The position numbers were made by a program, and so were the translations under genes. The notes under the pieces were generated by a model. That model saw only the letters and a program-made list of their open reading frames with translations, searched no databases and had not been told where the DNA came from. From assembly GCA_905221615.1 (NCBI GenBank), contig CAJNDT010005868.1:372001-436000 (forward strand): a stretch of DNA of 64,000 nucleotides, written 5' to 3'. Origin of the DNA: Symbiodinium sp. CCMP2592. Taxonomy: Eukaryota; Sar; Dinophyceae; Suessiales; Symbiodiniaceae. Below are positions 48,122-58,689 of the stretch, piece after piece. How positions within the stretch are numbered: position 1 is the stretch's first letter; every line of letters begins with the position of its first letter.

Positions 48122-48196
48122 GTTTCTTCCGGGGCGTACGTCGTGCTCTTGCTAACTTCGAGAGGCAGCGAGCTTGGGCTGGAACTCTGGACTAAA
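48122..48196 (+). CDS. Terminal exon candidate FFRGVRRALANFERQRAWAG
   Basis: TATTTGCATCAG| precedes FFRGVRRALANFERQRAWAG, TLD and TAA. Basic, helical in character. Product unknown. Confidence 0.38.
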
Positions 48197-48850
48197 TCGC
48201 ACAGTGAGTATCTCTGAAGCTACTGTTAAGGTTAATCCCAGTAAGGTGTCAAGCGGCTGAATCTCCCAACCTTCAGCCTTTGAATCAGTAAGCCTAGCTC
48301 AAGCCTTCGCCGGCAAAACTATACTATACTAATACTGTATGTATATATATATATACTACATACCATGATGTACGGTCAGATACCCCAACATGCTATGACA
48401 GACCACAAGAATAGTCCATTACGTACAGCGGAAGCCTCACCTCCGTGGTCTCAATCCAGGGCGCGGACAATTACAGCGGGCCCTTGAGACATGCTATCTG
48501 CCGTGAAGACTGCTATAGAAGCCTCAGCAATTGCCAATAGCATTCCGTTGGAGCCATCTTGTGAATATAGTAGAATATATTGTAAGTATCAATGCCCCCC
48601 CAAACAGTTACTTTTCATGCAGACAGATTGCTAAGCAGACAAGCTATGAGCAAAAAGAGATCATGGACTCACACGGCTTATGTGGCGACGGTCAGAGTTT
48701 AGGGTTGTTTTTAAGGTGTAGGCTAAACTCCGATAGGCTTCTGCAAGAGGCCTACCTAGATTATGAACTGTAGCACCGGTCTTGGATAACCTCGTTGATG
48801 GTCAGGACCCTGTCCTGTAAGAGGTCATCACACATTAGGGTCAATGGCAA

Positions 48851-48955
48851 TATGGGAGTTTTCGAAAATTAGGGGTACCTTAGTTTGCTGTCCTTTTTAT
48901 CAAGGATCCTGCTACTTAGGGTGCTGTCTAGGGTCCCCTATTTTCGGAAACTCCC
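48851..48955. mobile_element. Short TIR element, family A
   Basis: TATGGGAGTTTTCGAAAATTAGG and CCCCTATTTTCGGAAACTCCC, with TACCTTAGTTTGC...GATCCTGCTACTTAGG inside. Confidence 0.9.
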
Positions 48956-49028
48956 CTAGCATGGTTCCCGAAATCATTACCAACTCTGTATTCCGTAGGG
49001 GCTCCTCGCTGTCAATATAAACATACTC

Positions 49029-49156
49029 AAAGGGGAAAAGGAGAGACGCTTAATGGGACCCATACCCTACAATCGGATCAATAGTTTGTGTATAATAGCT
49101 ATATTAAGGGTATATACCTAGGGGTCCGTATTAAGGGTCCCTACTTTTACCCTTGG
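49029..49156. mobile_element. Short TIR element, family F
   Basis: CAAAGGGGAAAAGGAGAGACGC pairs with AAGGGTCCCTACTTTTACCCTTG. Core ATACCCTACAATCGG and TTAAGGGTATATACC. It is in the opposite orientation to the 22.7- and 23.2-kb copies. Confidence 0.9.
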
Positions 49157-49305
49157 ACATACTGAACCTAGACCCCCCAAACTACCCTTTAATGTACCCT
49201 AAGTACCCACTATTAAGGACCATAAGCGGGCTCCATTAAAGAGCCATTGGGGGGTTCCTGGAAGCACACCCCAAAACCAAGTCACGGTTCAGCTTCTCCC
49301 TTTCA

Positions 49306-49350
49306 GGTCTACTTCCTGCGTGAACCTCCGAGTTTCTGCGAAGAAAAGTA
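49306..49350 (+). CDS. Terminal exon candidate VYFLREPPSFCEEK
   Basis: AGCTTCTCCCTTTCAG| is a strong acceptor followed by VYFLREPPSFCEEK and TAG. Short, so the call depends on the acceptor. Confidence 0.35.
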
Positions 49351-49383
49351 GAGACAAAGAAAGCAGTCCGCGGCCGCTAATTT

Positions 49384-49552
49384 TGCTTACTCTTGGTTAG
49401 TCGGGAATGGAGGAATGGGGTGCAATTATAACCACTATTGCTACCATTTTTCCATTCCCCACTAACCAAAGGTAAGTTTGGGGGCTCCTTCTTGCAATCA
49501 TAGTTTAATGGACCCCAAAACCCTATTCTAATTATCAAGGCCCCTATTTTAT
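49384..49552. mobile_element. Family G element joined to half of a family E element
   Basis: TTGCTTACTCTTGGTTAGTCGG to CCCCACTAACCAAAGGTAAG is a family G palindrome. Directly after it, GGGGGCTCCTTCTTGC...CCCCAAAACCCTATTC...TTATCAAGGCCCCTAT is a family E element that lacks its left arm, suggesting insertion with loss of that arm. Confidence 0.8.
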
Positions 49553-49731
49553 GGGATGTCAAGCTACAAATAAGGCTTGAGAGTTTGATGCTAAGGTTTA
49601 GGGTTCTAGCAGGGACTCTTGTGGGGTTCTTTTGGTGCAGACCAAGGATTCCTGTACAGGTGCGAAGGTTTGCAGGGCTCTAGAGCAGGTCCCCTGAGAG
49701 TTTAGGGTTCAGGTTTCAGGATATCACCCAA

Positions 49732-49837
49732 ATGGGTGGTTGTCAATATTAGGGCCCCTTTCTGGGCCCTTAACATAATACGGCACCCATTATTTAGGGT
49801 ACCCAACAAGGGACCATAATTTTGACAACCACCCAAA
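49732..49837. mobile_element. Short TIR element, family C
   Basis: TGGGTGGTTGTCAATATTAGGGCC pairs with GGGACCATAATTTTGACAACCACCCA; CCCAAAT flanks the element on both sides (CACCCAAAT|GGGTGG... and ...CCACCCAAAT). Confidence 0.9.
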
Positions 49838-49906
49838 TGTAGACCGGGAACCTGGAATCAAGCTAGGGAGGTCGAAGGCTCTTTGGCTCAAAGCAGCCGA
49901 AAAACT

Positions 49907-49986
49907 GTATGGGAGTTTCAGAAAATTGGGGGTACTTTTTTGGGGGGCACTGTACTAGGGTCCCCTATCTTCGGAAACTCCCATAT
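49907..49986. mobile_element. Family A TIR element, internally deleted
   Basis: GTATGGGAGTTTCAGAAAATTGGG and CCCCTATCTTCGGAAACTCCCATAT. A GT microsatellite follows at 49990-50012. Confidence 0.85.
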
Positions 49987-50088
49987 CTATGGGTGTGTGT
50001 GTGTGTGTGTGTCTATGTATACAGATATATGTGTATTTATTCATTTGCATGTGTATTTGTAGTTCAGTTGTGGGTTACCTGTTACCCC

Positions 50089-50192
50089 GTGGGTCCAAAG
50101 GACCCAATAATTAGGTACTCGGTTTTAGGATAGTAGTTATGTAGGTTAGGATTTGGGAGAGTATATGATTATTGGGTACTTGGACCCTTGGG
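50089..50192. mobile_element. Short TIR element, family N
   Basis: GGGTCCAAAGGACCCAATAATTAGG and TGATTATTGGGTACTTGGACCC pair. A decayed family B right arm (GGCTAAGCCAACAAAGGAAC) follows at 50213. Confidence 0.75.
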
Positions 50193-50321
50193 GTTATGAT
50201 CCTAAACAGAAGGTGGCTAAGCCAACAAAGGAACTACGATGGAGTCGCTAGGTAGCATCCTGGGGTCCCCCCAGAACCCGACAAGCCTAAGCCCGATACA
50301 ACCCAAACCTTAAAGGGAACT

Positions 50322-50412
50322 CCAGAAAGTTGCAACATGGATTAATGGTAGGATCCCCTAGAATTTACCTTAAAGGGGTTACGATAATGATATTCCAACT
50401 TTCTGGCTTCTA
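50322..50412. mobile_element. Short TIR element, family L variant
   Basis: CTCCAGAAAGTTGCAACATGG and CGATAATGATATTCCAACTTTCTGG pair. Confidence 0.65.
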
Positions 50413-50937
50413 CTGTAATTGTTTGTATGCAGTTAATTTCACGCCTTGTTGCGCAGTTGGGTTTAGGGGAAACCCGAGACCCGTTCAAGGTCCATTAGGC
50501 AGAAGCACGTGCAATGAGACCATTAAAGCACCCACTTTCCCGCCCTCGGGGCAGGTGGCCTTAAGCCTTAGCCCTAACTGCTAAGCAGTAAACCCCTGTA
50601 CTCGCTGTGCTGCAGCTGTATCCAAGCGGACCCCGTCTGCCAATATGAAGGATGCAGCACCTTGTGCACGGCAATGAGATCAGGCGGTGACACGTGCTGG
50701 TATGTGTTCACGTGCGATATAGCATCGTAGTTGTCGTAAGTACAAAGCCACATTTCAGCAGACAAAGCATAGACACAATATGGATGAATGAATGCACTGT
50801 AGCAAGATCAGCTTAGCAAGGTGTTCTAAGATCCTGAGAAATGTTCAAAGATCCTGATACTCTCTCACCGGCGCTGTCTCCATGTTAAGCTCGTCGCACC
50901 TGAAACGAAGCGCCGTTTGCGCACGCTTGAAGGGCTC

Positions 50938-51097
50938 ATGGAGCCAACGACGGCGAGGATTCCTCGCAAGCTGGTTCTGCATTTCGATGTGAACGAGACC
51001 ATCATGGTCGGGGATCCGGCTGCCGGCATCGATTTCGGTGCATCCTTGAACAACATCATTGCAAAGGCAGCCTTCATCTCGAAGACAGGGAAGCTTG
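50938..51097 (+). CDS. Exon 1 of the HFDVNET gene
   Basis: ATG at 50938 begins MEPTTARIPRKLVLHFDVNE. The conserved-looking part is KLVLHFDVNETIMVGDPAAG and DFGASLNNIIAKAAF. The frame is open upstream of this ATG to about 50860 without another ATG, so a further 5' exon is possible. The donor is GCTTG|GTTTCTTC (GT), leaving phase 1. Confidence 0.75.
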
Positions 51098-51294
51098 GTT
51101 TCTTCGTTATTAGTGCTGGTGTTGCTTGTATTAACACTAATACCATCATCATCATCTTCATCACAATCATCTACTTCATTTTCGCATTATATCATGATAT
51201 GACAATATGATTTGCATTATGCTTCGCTATCTTGTTTTGGCTCTTCGTGATAGATGTGAGACGCCGTGAGTTGCCTCGATCTGCTACTTCGCAG

Positions 51295-51350
51295 ATCAGC
51301 TGAGGAAGACTTGGCACGATGGCTCGCCTCTGGACCCTTCAGCCTTTGGC
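51295..51350 (+). CDS. Exon 2 of the HFDVNET gene
   Basis: GCTACTTCGCAG| then AT plus QLRKTWHDGSPLDPSAFG, 56 bp. The donor is TTTGGC|GAACGA (GA). The joining codon is GAT. Confidence 0.65.
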
Positions 51351-51964
51351 GAACGAAAATCAAAATGAAGCAATTCGACGAACTAGAATTCTAAAAGATG
51401 TGGTAGTAATGGTAGCATTCATCATACGTATATGCAGCAAAGCGACTAATTAAAGTAAAGACGAAGGTCGAGTAATAATGGTAGCCTAGGTTCCCCAAGC
51501 AATACCCGTTAGCCCTTTTCATTTAGGGCTCCTTTGTTAAAACGGAACACCAGGAGTAAGGGTACCGCTGTTACTGAGGGGACACTAGGGAACCTTGTAG
51601 TAACAACAGTAATCTCACTCATGATTGTCTTTATCATTGATATTATAAGTGAGGGCTTAAGCGGTTTAGGGCTAGGGCTCACAGTGAGGATACATATTCC
51701 AAGGCTGCTACACTGCTGTTCACGGAAGATAGTCCTAAACCTTTTCGCACAAGATGATGGAATACGAAGCCTTACATTTTGAATCCTTGAAACCCTTGGC
51801 CTTTCAAGCGGTGAAGGGTTCTGGGAATTCTGAGCCTTGGAAACCACTGAGCCAAGTTTAAACACCCTAAACCCTAAACCGTAAGCCTTTGAGCCTGCTC
51901 CGAGTGAGAGGACCCAAGTCAGCGTTCGGATTCGTCTCCGCCTCCATTGGTGACTGGTTTCGAG

Positions 51965-51996
51965 GTGCCCGAAGACTGCGACCGGTGCTTCTTCAG
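51965..51996 (+). CDS. Exon 3 (micro-exon) of the HFDVNET gene
   Basis: TTTCGAG| then VPEDCDRCFF plus AG, 32 bp, then |GCCCCG (GC donor). It supplies the phase that exon 4 needs. It is the shortest exon and the least certain internal one. Confidence 0.5.
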
Positions 51997-52328
51997 GCCC
52001 CGAGCATCGGTTTACTATATACCTATGTTTATATATTTATTACATATCTGTTATATATACATATGTACATATGCTCATATATATATATATATATTGCACA
52101 TGTATTTGTTGACCATGCCTATAGCTAAACTCCTAAAACCCAAAGCCCCTAAAGCCCTAAACCCCTACACCCTAACCCCCTAAACTCCTAACGAAACCTC
52201 CCAGACCCTTGAACCCTAAACCCTAAAGCCCTAAACTCCAAACCCTATAGATCCCTTAAAGAACCCTTCTAGACCCCTTTAAGGGAACCCTTCAAAAAGG
52301 GATCCTAAAACCCCATCGCCCGGTGCAG

Positions 52329-52384
52329 GCTCCGAGATGATCCTTCCTGGCCGTCTTCTCGGCTGACGGAGCCCCAAACTCCAG
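52329..52384 (+). CDS. Exon 4 of the HFDVNET gene
   Basis: CCGGTGCAG| then LRDDPSWPSSRLTEPQTP, 56 bp, then CTCCAG|GTTCG (GT donor). A competing frame hits a TGA, so only this phase works. Confidence 0.68.
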
Positions 52385-52389
52385 GTTCG

Positions 52390-52770
52390 TCTAGGGACTT
52401 TTGCGGTTGTAGGGGGGTTTTTGGGACTTTGGGGATGGATTTTATGGGCTTTGGGGTTAAGGGGGGCTTTTGGGTTTAGGGACTTTTGGTGGTTTAGTGG
52501 TTTATGGGGGTTTAGGCTTTGGGGCTTTGGGGGTTGAGGGGTTCAGGGGTTTAGGGGCTCTGGGATTCAGGGGTCTAGGGATTTTGGGGGTTTAGGGGCT
52601 TTGGGACGTTTGGGGGTTTAGGGGCTTAGCGACTTTTGAGATTTTGGGGCTTTAGGGACTTTTGGGGCTGTAGGGACTTTTGGGGCTGTAGGAGTTTAGG
52701 GTTCAGGGGTTTAGAGGTTTAGGGTTTACGGGTTTAGGAGTTAGGGGAGTCTAGGGTTTAGGGGTTGCAG
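52390..52770 (+). repeat. Degenerate GGGTTTAGGG/GGGACTTTTGG array in intron 4
   Basis: About 380 bp of G-rich units, many with the variant GGGGACTTTTGGGG. Intronic with respect to the HFDVNET gene. Confidence 0.85.
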
Positions 52771-53516
52771 CCTGCCGGTCATAGCGCTTTCGTACATACT
52801 TACTGGAATATACGGTTTAGGAGTGTAGCGCCCTGTAAGTAATGATTAAGATCCTTTTACCGTTAACCCTAGTGTTTCAAGTCCTTGACCAAGCCTGGGA
52901 AAGGCTGCTCAGCGCATCTCTTGTTTGACACCACAGTGGCTACGTTTATTATGTGGGCTTGCATATTTCGTGACTAGCATGCTCTCAAACTACCCATATA
53001 GTATATGAAGCAGAACTGGCCGGTAAAACTTTGTTTTGATTATGACGAAGCAAAGCTCCCATGTTGTAGAACCCTGTACACCCCTTGAATAAGTCTCGGA
53101 TGTTTATGCAGGCCTCTATATACTAAACGCTAAAGCCTCCAGTGTAATCTGATGAGCAATATCTGCCGTGATTTCGACGTTAGCACCAAGAGGCTTTCGT
53201 TTTAAGGCTTATAAACGGATATCATCACGAGGAACCCTCGAAATGTGGCTTTCTGAGGGCTAACCTCAAACCCCTCAAGCTCAACCCAGAACCCTAAACC
53301 CCAAACCCAAAAAAGTGTACCGCTTAGAGGAAGTGAGAGTGCCCTGCAGGGGCTGTCTACCGACCGCTGTGCCTCCTCGGAATATGTTTTCAAAGCTTTG
53401 ACGGTTTCCTATGTGACTTAGAACAGTTTCTTGGATGGTTCTATGGTCTTTCATAGGATGTTTCGTCTTTGCAGTATACTTCGTTGCTTTTGCCGATTTG
53501 TGGGCTTAAATTTCAG

Positions 53517-53574
53517 GTTCCGATGAAGGAATATGCCCGGCAGATCCCGGCAGAGTCGTTGTCTTTAAGAACGA
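53517..53574 (+). CDS. Exon 5 of the HFDVNET gene
   Basis: GCTTAAATTTCAG| then GT plus SDEGICPADPGRVVVFKN plus GA, 58 bp, then |GTTCCA (GT donor). Entry phase matches exon 4 (G+GT). The frame stays open for a further 170 bp, so the exact end rests on the phase of exon 6. Confidence 0.62.
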
Positions 53575-53742
53575 GTTCCAACAAAATCAACACAACACTC
53601 TGTTCCAGCATCTAGCAGGCACAATAGAGGAATCTCGAGAACCAGTGACGCCGTTCCCAAAGAATGGCTCCCACAGAGTTCTCGCTTCTCCGGCAAAACA
53701 AGCCCTCGAAATACCATGCTGGAGAATAAAACCCTGGAGTGC

Positions 53743-53851
53743 AATGTAGGAGCCTTAATGATTAGAGCAGGGCTTGGTGGTATATCATACTATAGCCATA
53801 TTCAGAAGCCCGCAAAAAAGCATTCTAATCATTAAGGCCCCTACATTACCC
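53743..53851. mobile_element. Short TIR element, family E, in intron 5
   Basis: CAATGTAGGAGCCTTAATGATTAGA and TCTAATCATTAAGGCCCCTACATT pair. The core TGGTATATCATACTATAGCC is altered. Confidence 0.88.
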
Positions 53852-53889
53852 TTGGCAAGCCGTCTAGAAGCCGTCGATGCTCCTGTGCT

Positions 53890-54095
53890 TGGGCATAAAA
53901 CCCTAAACTCTAAACCCTATGAACCCTAAACTCTATAAACCCTACACTCTATAAACCCAAAACTCTAAACCCTAAACCCTGTACTCTAAACCCTAAACCC
54001 TGTACTCTAAACCCTGAACTCTAAACTCTAAACCCTGAACTCTAAACTCTAAACCCTGAACTCTAACTCTAAAGCCTCAACTCTAAACCGTGAGT
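53890..54095 (-). repeat. CCCTAAACTCTAAA array in intron 5
   Basis: A telomere-like array with a distinct 7-bp variant, ACTCTAA alternating with ACCCTAA, unlike the other arrays. Confidence 0.9.
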
Positions 54096-54100
54096 CCCAG

Positions 54101-54162
54101 GTACGAGCAGCTCGTGGAAGCTCTGCGCTGGAAGCACGAGCCGAACGAGATCTTCGCCGCAG
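54101..54162 (+). CDS. Exon 6 of the HFDVNET gene
   Basis: GAGTCCCAG| then G plus YEQLVEALRWKHEPNEIFAA plus G, 62 bp, then |GCTCTC (GC donor). Both borders are CAG|G. Confidence 0.8.
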
Positions 54163-54618
54163 GCTCTCGGGGTCGGGGGGGGTGGGGGGGAGGGTTAGGT
54201 TTTGTAGTTTAGGGGTTTAGGGCTAGGTTTAGTAGGGTTTAGGATTAGGGGGCGGGGGAAGGGAAGGGGAAGGAGATTGGCTTTTTTGGTTTAGGGGTTC
54301 TGGGTTTCGGGCTCAGGGATTTTGAGAAGACCCGCGTGTATTGTAGTAAACGTCGCAGACATGTCAAAGCAAGAAGGCAGCGAGAGTCGGCCTCACGGCT
54401 ACTGGAACGCAAATGCAAAAGTAATAGAACAACCAACAATGCTGACGGTTAGCCCCACCTCAACTGTGTACTTGCAGAAAGTCGTGCTTTGTTTCCGCAA
54501 GGGGTGCCAGAAGGCACACCCGAATCCGGATACCCTAGCAGGTATCTAATTGGCCAGCATCCCTACAACACCAGTAGCTCTCTCCCATCGCGGTTTGTTG
54601 CACTTCTCCCAAATCTTA

Positions 54619-54729
54619 AATGGGAGTTTCCGAATATTAGGGTATCTTGTTTCAGGGCCCTTATCTAATCAGGATCCTACTATTTGGGGTACTTTATATA
54701 AGGGGCCCCTCTTTTCGGAAACTCCCAAA
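54619..54729. mobile_element. Short TIR element, family A, in intron 6
   Basis: AATGGGAGTTTCCGAATATTAGGG and GGCCCCTCTTTTCGGAAACTCCCAA, core AGGATCCTACTATTTGGGG. It ends 34 bp before exon 7. Confidence 0.92.
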
Positions 54730-54763
54730 TCAACCTGAGGTGGGCACCATTTCTTATTGCCAG

Positions 54764-54827
54764 CCTTCTTCCACATGCTTTCCGAGCTCGAGAAGCAGGG
54801 CAGAGACTTCTCGGTCGTGATTCGAAC
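54764..54827 (+). CDS. Exon 7 of the HFDVNET gene
   Basis: TCTTATTGCCAG| then CC plus FFHMLSELEKQGRDFSVVIR plus AC, 64 bp, then |GTTCCT (GT donor). Joined to exon 8 it makes the continuous stretch VVIRTFGTDIPEV. Confidence 0.85.
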
Positions 54828-55499
54828 GTTCCTTGAAGTCGAGGATTTATGGATCAGCCTTGTCCTTTTTTCATGGTTCCCCCAAAAGAATAAACAGACC
54901 GGCTAGTACACCTTCTTAAGTAATTCCTACTAAGGGATATAGGTATAGGGCTCTGTCTATTATTTCTAAAAGGACCAGGGTGTTATGGATGCGTAGGTGG
55001 GAGTTGTCAGGAAGACTCCAGGATCTTCGTGACTTTTAGAGGACCTTGAAGCTGGTTGAACATGTACCCTGTGGCCTATGCACGCCTGGAGTGCATGATG
55101 CATGGATTGAAGTTTAGAACCACGAAGCAAAGCTTAATCACCTTTCCTGCTGCCTGGGCCTGCGTCGCTGTCGCATCGTCTTGATGCATGTATGTACGTA
55201 TGTATGGATGTATGTAGGTATGTAATTAGGTGTGTAGATTTGTATGTATCTATGGTCGGTGGGAGGTAGACACGCAAATGTGCAAAGGATATCTTGGGGT
55301 TTGGAACGCTTTAGTGCTTTCAGGGTCTATCTGCCCGCCAGAAGATCTACTTCTGTGCCTCGTGTAACTTGCCCCAGCCTGAACCTTTCCCTGCTCTTAG
55401 ATTGAATCTTGAACCCATGCCCAGCCACCTGTTGTGAGGGCGTAAAACTGGACTGTTAGAGCTGCTATGTTGTAAACACTGGAAGAGGGGTTCGGAGAT

Positions 55500-55690
55500 A
55501 GCCAGGTAAACCCTAAACCCTAAACCTCAAGATCTACACCCAAAACCCTAAATCCTCAACCCTATAAACCTAGAATCTAAACCGAAAACACAGCACTCAA
55601 ACCTCTAAAAACCTAAACCCTCAAAATCTAAACCCCAAAACCCTAAACCCCTGTAACCCTCAAAACCCTAAACCCTCAAAGTCTCAAGCA
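55500..55690 (-). repeat. CCCTAAA array in intron 7
   Basis: Degenerate units AACCCTAAACC, AAAACCCTAAATCC, C-rich orientation, ending at the acceptor of exon 8. Confidence 0.85.
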
Positions 55691-55699
55691 CGGACCCAG

Positions 55700-55786
55700 G
55701 TTCGGAACCGACATCCCCGAGGTGGCGAAGTCTGTCGCTGCCTTCGCCGAGGGTTTGCACCCGGACTTCCCGATGCAAACGGCCAG
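55700..55786 (+). CDS. Exon 8 of the HFDVNET gene
   Basis: CACGGACCCAG| then G plus FGTDIPEVAKSVAAFAEGLH and PDFPMQTA plus AG, 87 bp, then |GCTCAG (GC donor). Confidence 0.85.
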
Positions 55787-56077
55787 GCTCAGGCCCTGGC
55801 AGTATTAGTTACGCCGCTGTTTTTGTTATTGCTATTATTACGATTATTATTGTTATTGTTGTTATTAATCATTCGTATTAATCTTTTTCATTGCTATTAT
55901 ATTATTGCGATTTTATCAATAATTACAATTATTGATATTATTAAACCGTCGACTCTAATCGCCAATTCTCACACCCCGGACCCTAAACCCGAAACTCTCG
56001 ACTGCAAAGGTCTACAGTCACAACCAGGTTGTCCTCTGGGTCACTGAAATTTTGTGAACATAGCTTTTGTGCGATCC

Positions 56078-56161
56078 TACCTAGACCCCCCAAAGTAGGC
56101 AAAATAATGGCCCAAAACCTTTAAAAGGCTATTAGTCTACATACTTTTGGGGTTCAGGTAT
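56078..56161. mobile_element. Short TIR element, family O (ACCTAGACCCCCCAAAGTAGG)
   Basis: TACCTAGACCCCCCAAAGTAGGC pairs with ACATACTTTTGGGGTTCAGGTA; inner AATAATGGCC / GGCTATTAG. It lies in intron 8; its near-identical sister is in intron 9. Confidence 0.88.
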
Positions 56162-56187
56162 CTACTATTATGTTTCGATTACCCCAG

Positions 56188-56281
56188 CCTAGTCTCAGAG
56201 AGGTCGGTCGTGCAGCACTCGGGCTGGGCCGTGCGGCGGAAGGACAGGTCAGATCCCTCGAGCCCGATTCTGTTCTTCGAC
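56188..56281 (+). CDS. Exon 9 of the HFDVNET gene
   Basis: GATTACCCCAG| then C plus LVSERSVVQHSGWAVRRKDR and SDPSSPILFFD, 94 bp, then |GCAGTT (GC donor). Two further AGs lie just downstream, but only this one fits the phase of exon 8. Confidence 0.7.
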
Positions 56282-56334
56282 GCAGTTCAGATCTAATTCT
56301 GGGACTTGGGGATTCTAGTCTTATTACCTAGACC

Positions 56335-56407
56335 CCCCAAAGTAGGTAAAATAATGGCCCAAGACCCATAAAAGGCCATTATTCTACGTACTTTGGGGGT
56401 TCAGGTA
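56335..56407. mobile_element. Short TIR element, family O, in intron 9
   Basis: ACCTAGACCCCCCAAAGTAGG pairs with CGTACTTTGGGGGTTCAGGT; almost identical to the copy 250 bp upstream. Confidence 0.9.
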
Positions 56408-56555
56408 GGAGTTGAGGTTCTTTGGGAAATCTTGGTTTGGGTTTAAGGCTTACTATTGGGTTCTAGCTTTGAGTTTAAAGCGGGCTTTCGGAGCTAAGAA
56501 CTAAGAACCTCCAGCCGACACGTTTAAAGCCATTTGTTTGCAGAGGGTCTTGGTT

Positions 56556-56576
56556 AATATATGTATGTGTGTATGA

Positions 56577-56614
<38 letters not shown>

Positions 56615-56625
56615 GTATACACATT
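56556..56625. repeat. TG/TA microsatellite in intron 9
   Basis: ATGTATGTGTGTATGAGTGTGTGTGTG followed by TATATATATATA. Confidence 0.9.
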
Positions 56626-57116
56626 GTATTTATGCTTCAACCGTCGCAACCTGTATGCACCTAGACCCTGTCATGGACACACACACACACACAAATCGTT
56701 AGGAACACAGCAAAGAACGCAGCTCCTACAACCTAAATCCTATACTAGGCCCTAACTCTGAAGCCAATTCAGCCGAAAGGCACCAAATCCCCAAAATCCC
56801 TACACCCCGAGGCTTCGGCGATACGAGGAGTCTTGGATGTAGCCTGCGAGATGTTGTTCTTCAGGGTTTCGGGCTCACCGCACATGGCTTTTTTGGGGGG
56901 AGTTGTCTGCCTTCTGAAGAATGCTTGGTGGGTTTTCATTTTCAGCCTTTGAACATCCGCCTGTATAAACACAATCACATCCCTGACTGTAGTGCAGCCC
57001 AATCCCTAAGAACCCCAGAGGGCCCATTTTGCAAACTGTTTGAGCTGTAGGTGTCTTTGTCTAAACTGTTTTCTGGATGTTCTTGGTTGTTCTCTCCCTG
57101 CTCTAGGCTTCCCTGG

Positions 57117-57298
57117 GGCTCCAGTTGCCTAAATATTGGGTTACTGGGTTACATAGTAGATGCCTAGTAGCTTACTTCGGTTGATTATATAATAAATCCT
57201 GCATAGCCATAACAAGGAATATTCCATAATTCCCATAGTCTAGGGCCACTAAGGTAATGCAGGATTTATATCATCAGCCGTATTTAGGTAACTGGAGC
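57117..57298. mobile_element. Family H element with a nested family J element, in intron 9
   Basis: The outer arms are GGCTCCAGTTGCCTAAATATTGG and CCGTATTTAGGTAACTGGAGCC. Inside, 57181-57278 is a second palindrome, TTGATTATATAATAAATCC...GGATTTATATCATCAGCC, with CCATAACAAGGAATATTCC in the middle, which is family J (compare 63.83-63.93 kb). Confidence 0.85.
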
Positions 57299-57498
57299 CC
57301 CATTCGTTGCTTCGCGAGCGACTGTTGCGTTTTCTCAAGGCTTCAAGGCCCTTCCTCCCGGCCTTTCCCCAAACTATCAATGCCGCAACAGGGTTTAGCT
57401 TAACCCTAGAGCCCCAAGGCTTGAAATGCTAGACCCCCATGAGGTTTAGAGTAGAGCTTAGCCGAGAGCTCGAAAGAGCCCAAACTTCACGAGACCAG

Positions 57499-57554
57499 GA
57501 GCCCATCGGCTCTTCCGGCTTTGGGAAAGATCTGACCACTCCGGAAAAGCTCAA
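57499..57554 (+). CDS. Exon 10 of the HFDVNET gene
   Basis: TCACGAGACCAG| then EPIGSSGFGKDLTTPEKL plus AA, 56 bp, then |GTATAC (GT donor). An alternative end at 57566 with a GA donor also keeps phase and adds four residues. Entry is phase 0, matching exon 9. Confidence 0.65.
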
Positions 57555-57714
57555 GTATACGGAGGAGATCCATGGTAGTCATTAGCAGGATTTTCCTGGT
57601 GCTAGTTGTGGCGTGCTTCTGAGGGTTTAGCGCGGGTATAGGCTCCCGGTCTTTGGGACTTGATCCAAAACATCGACGTTTCGTCGATATTTACCGCCTT
57701 TCTCATGTATACAG

Positions 57715-57860
57715 GTCCTCAGAGCCGCGTGGTGTTGTAGTCCACAAGATTCATAGGATCGTCGAGAACAGCATTCCCGACTTCCTCACCACTGGCCCTG
57801 CAGCGTGTGTGCGGGATGACTACTTCTACTGGAAGGGCAACCACTACCGACCGGAGTCAG
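57715..57860 (+). CDS. Exon 11 of the HFDVNET gene
   Basis: TCATGTATACAG| then G plus SSEPRGVVVHKIHRIVENSI, PDFLTTGPAACVRDDYFYWK and GNHYRPES plus G, 146 bp, then GAGTCAG|GCGCCA (GC donor). Contains a RDDYFYW motif. Confidence 0.82.
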
Positions 57861-57948
57861 GCGCCAGACATCAGCTGAAGACTGGCCCTATAACGGTTTA
57901 GGGTTTAGGGGTTTAGGTTATGGCGTTAAGGGATAAGGACTCAGTAGA

Positions 57949-58038
57949 AACACCTGATTCAGAAACCTTGGGCCTTAAATTAGGGTTCCTTACATGAATC
58001 CCACTATGTTGGGGTTCAGGCCCAGGGTTGCTTAATGA
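57949..58038. mobile_element. Short TIR element, family K, in intron 11
   Basis: CCTGATTCAGAAACCTTGGGCC and GGCCCAGGGTTGCTTAATG pair. Second copy of the 17.2-kb element. Confidence 0.75.
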
Positions 58039-58331
58039 GGATCCTACATATATACCATAAACTACGAATATTGTCTTTAATGCTTTGTAAGCAATGTAAC
58101 AATGGTATGCCTATAGTCTCTATAAGCTGGTGCCATATGTAGTAATAGTATGCCTTGTCCATATATATTCATGATAGGCTAAGAATCGGCGTGCAAGGCT
58201 TGGTTCGTAATGTTTTTTCGGAGTCAATCTACCCGTCTGAAACCTTAGCCGCCTAGGCGCCAAGCAGTAAACTGAACCCTGAACCCCAAACCCTAATTAA
58301 GCTAGTCTGGCTGTGGTGGGCCCGGGATCAG

Positions 58332-58387
58332 GCAAACCCGCATGGCTGACACTGGATGAGGAAAACGTCCAGCACATCTTCTTTGAC
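58332..58387 (+). CDS. Exon 12 of the HFDVNET gene
   Basis: CCCGGGATCAG| then GC plus KPAWLTLDEENVQHIFFD, 56 bp, then |GAGACT (GA donor). Ends in the middle of the HIFFD-DNI motif. Confidence 0.85.
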
Positions 58388-58689
58388 GAGACTCGGCTTA
58401 GGTTTATTTATAGTATGTTGGGGTTTAGGCCTTGGGATCAGTAGCGTGATCATCGAGTTTAGGGCTTGAGAATTAACCTGAGGGTTTAGGAGTGGGGAGG
58501 AGGAGGTAGCATAAGCAGCTTGGCCCAAGAGCTGCGCAACCGACAGCCCCGAAGGGCCCGACAGTTGATAAGCACAAAACCAAAGGCCCGAAAATCCAAG
58601 GACAACATTCGCAATGATCCTAGAGCCTAAACCCTAAACTCGGGTTTGAGGTTTTAATTAGGATCTAGTTTGTGCTCGAAACCTCCGAG

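Noticed and set aside
54361..54549. Plus-strand ORF MSKQEGSESRPHGYW, about 62 residues
   Set aside because: It looks protein-like and has a possible acceptor, but it lies in intron 6 of the HFDVNET gene, where skipping it preserves phase perfectly.
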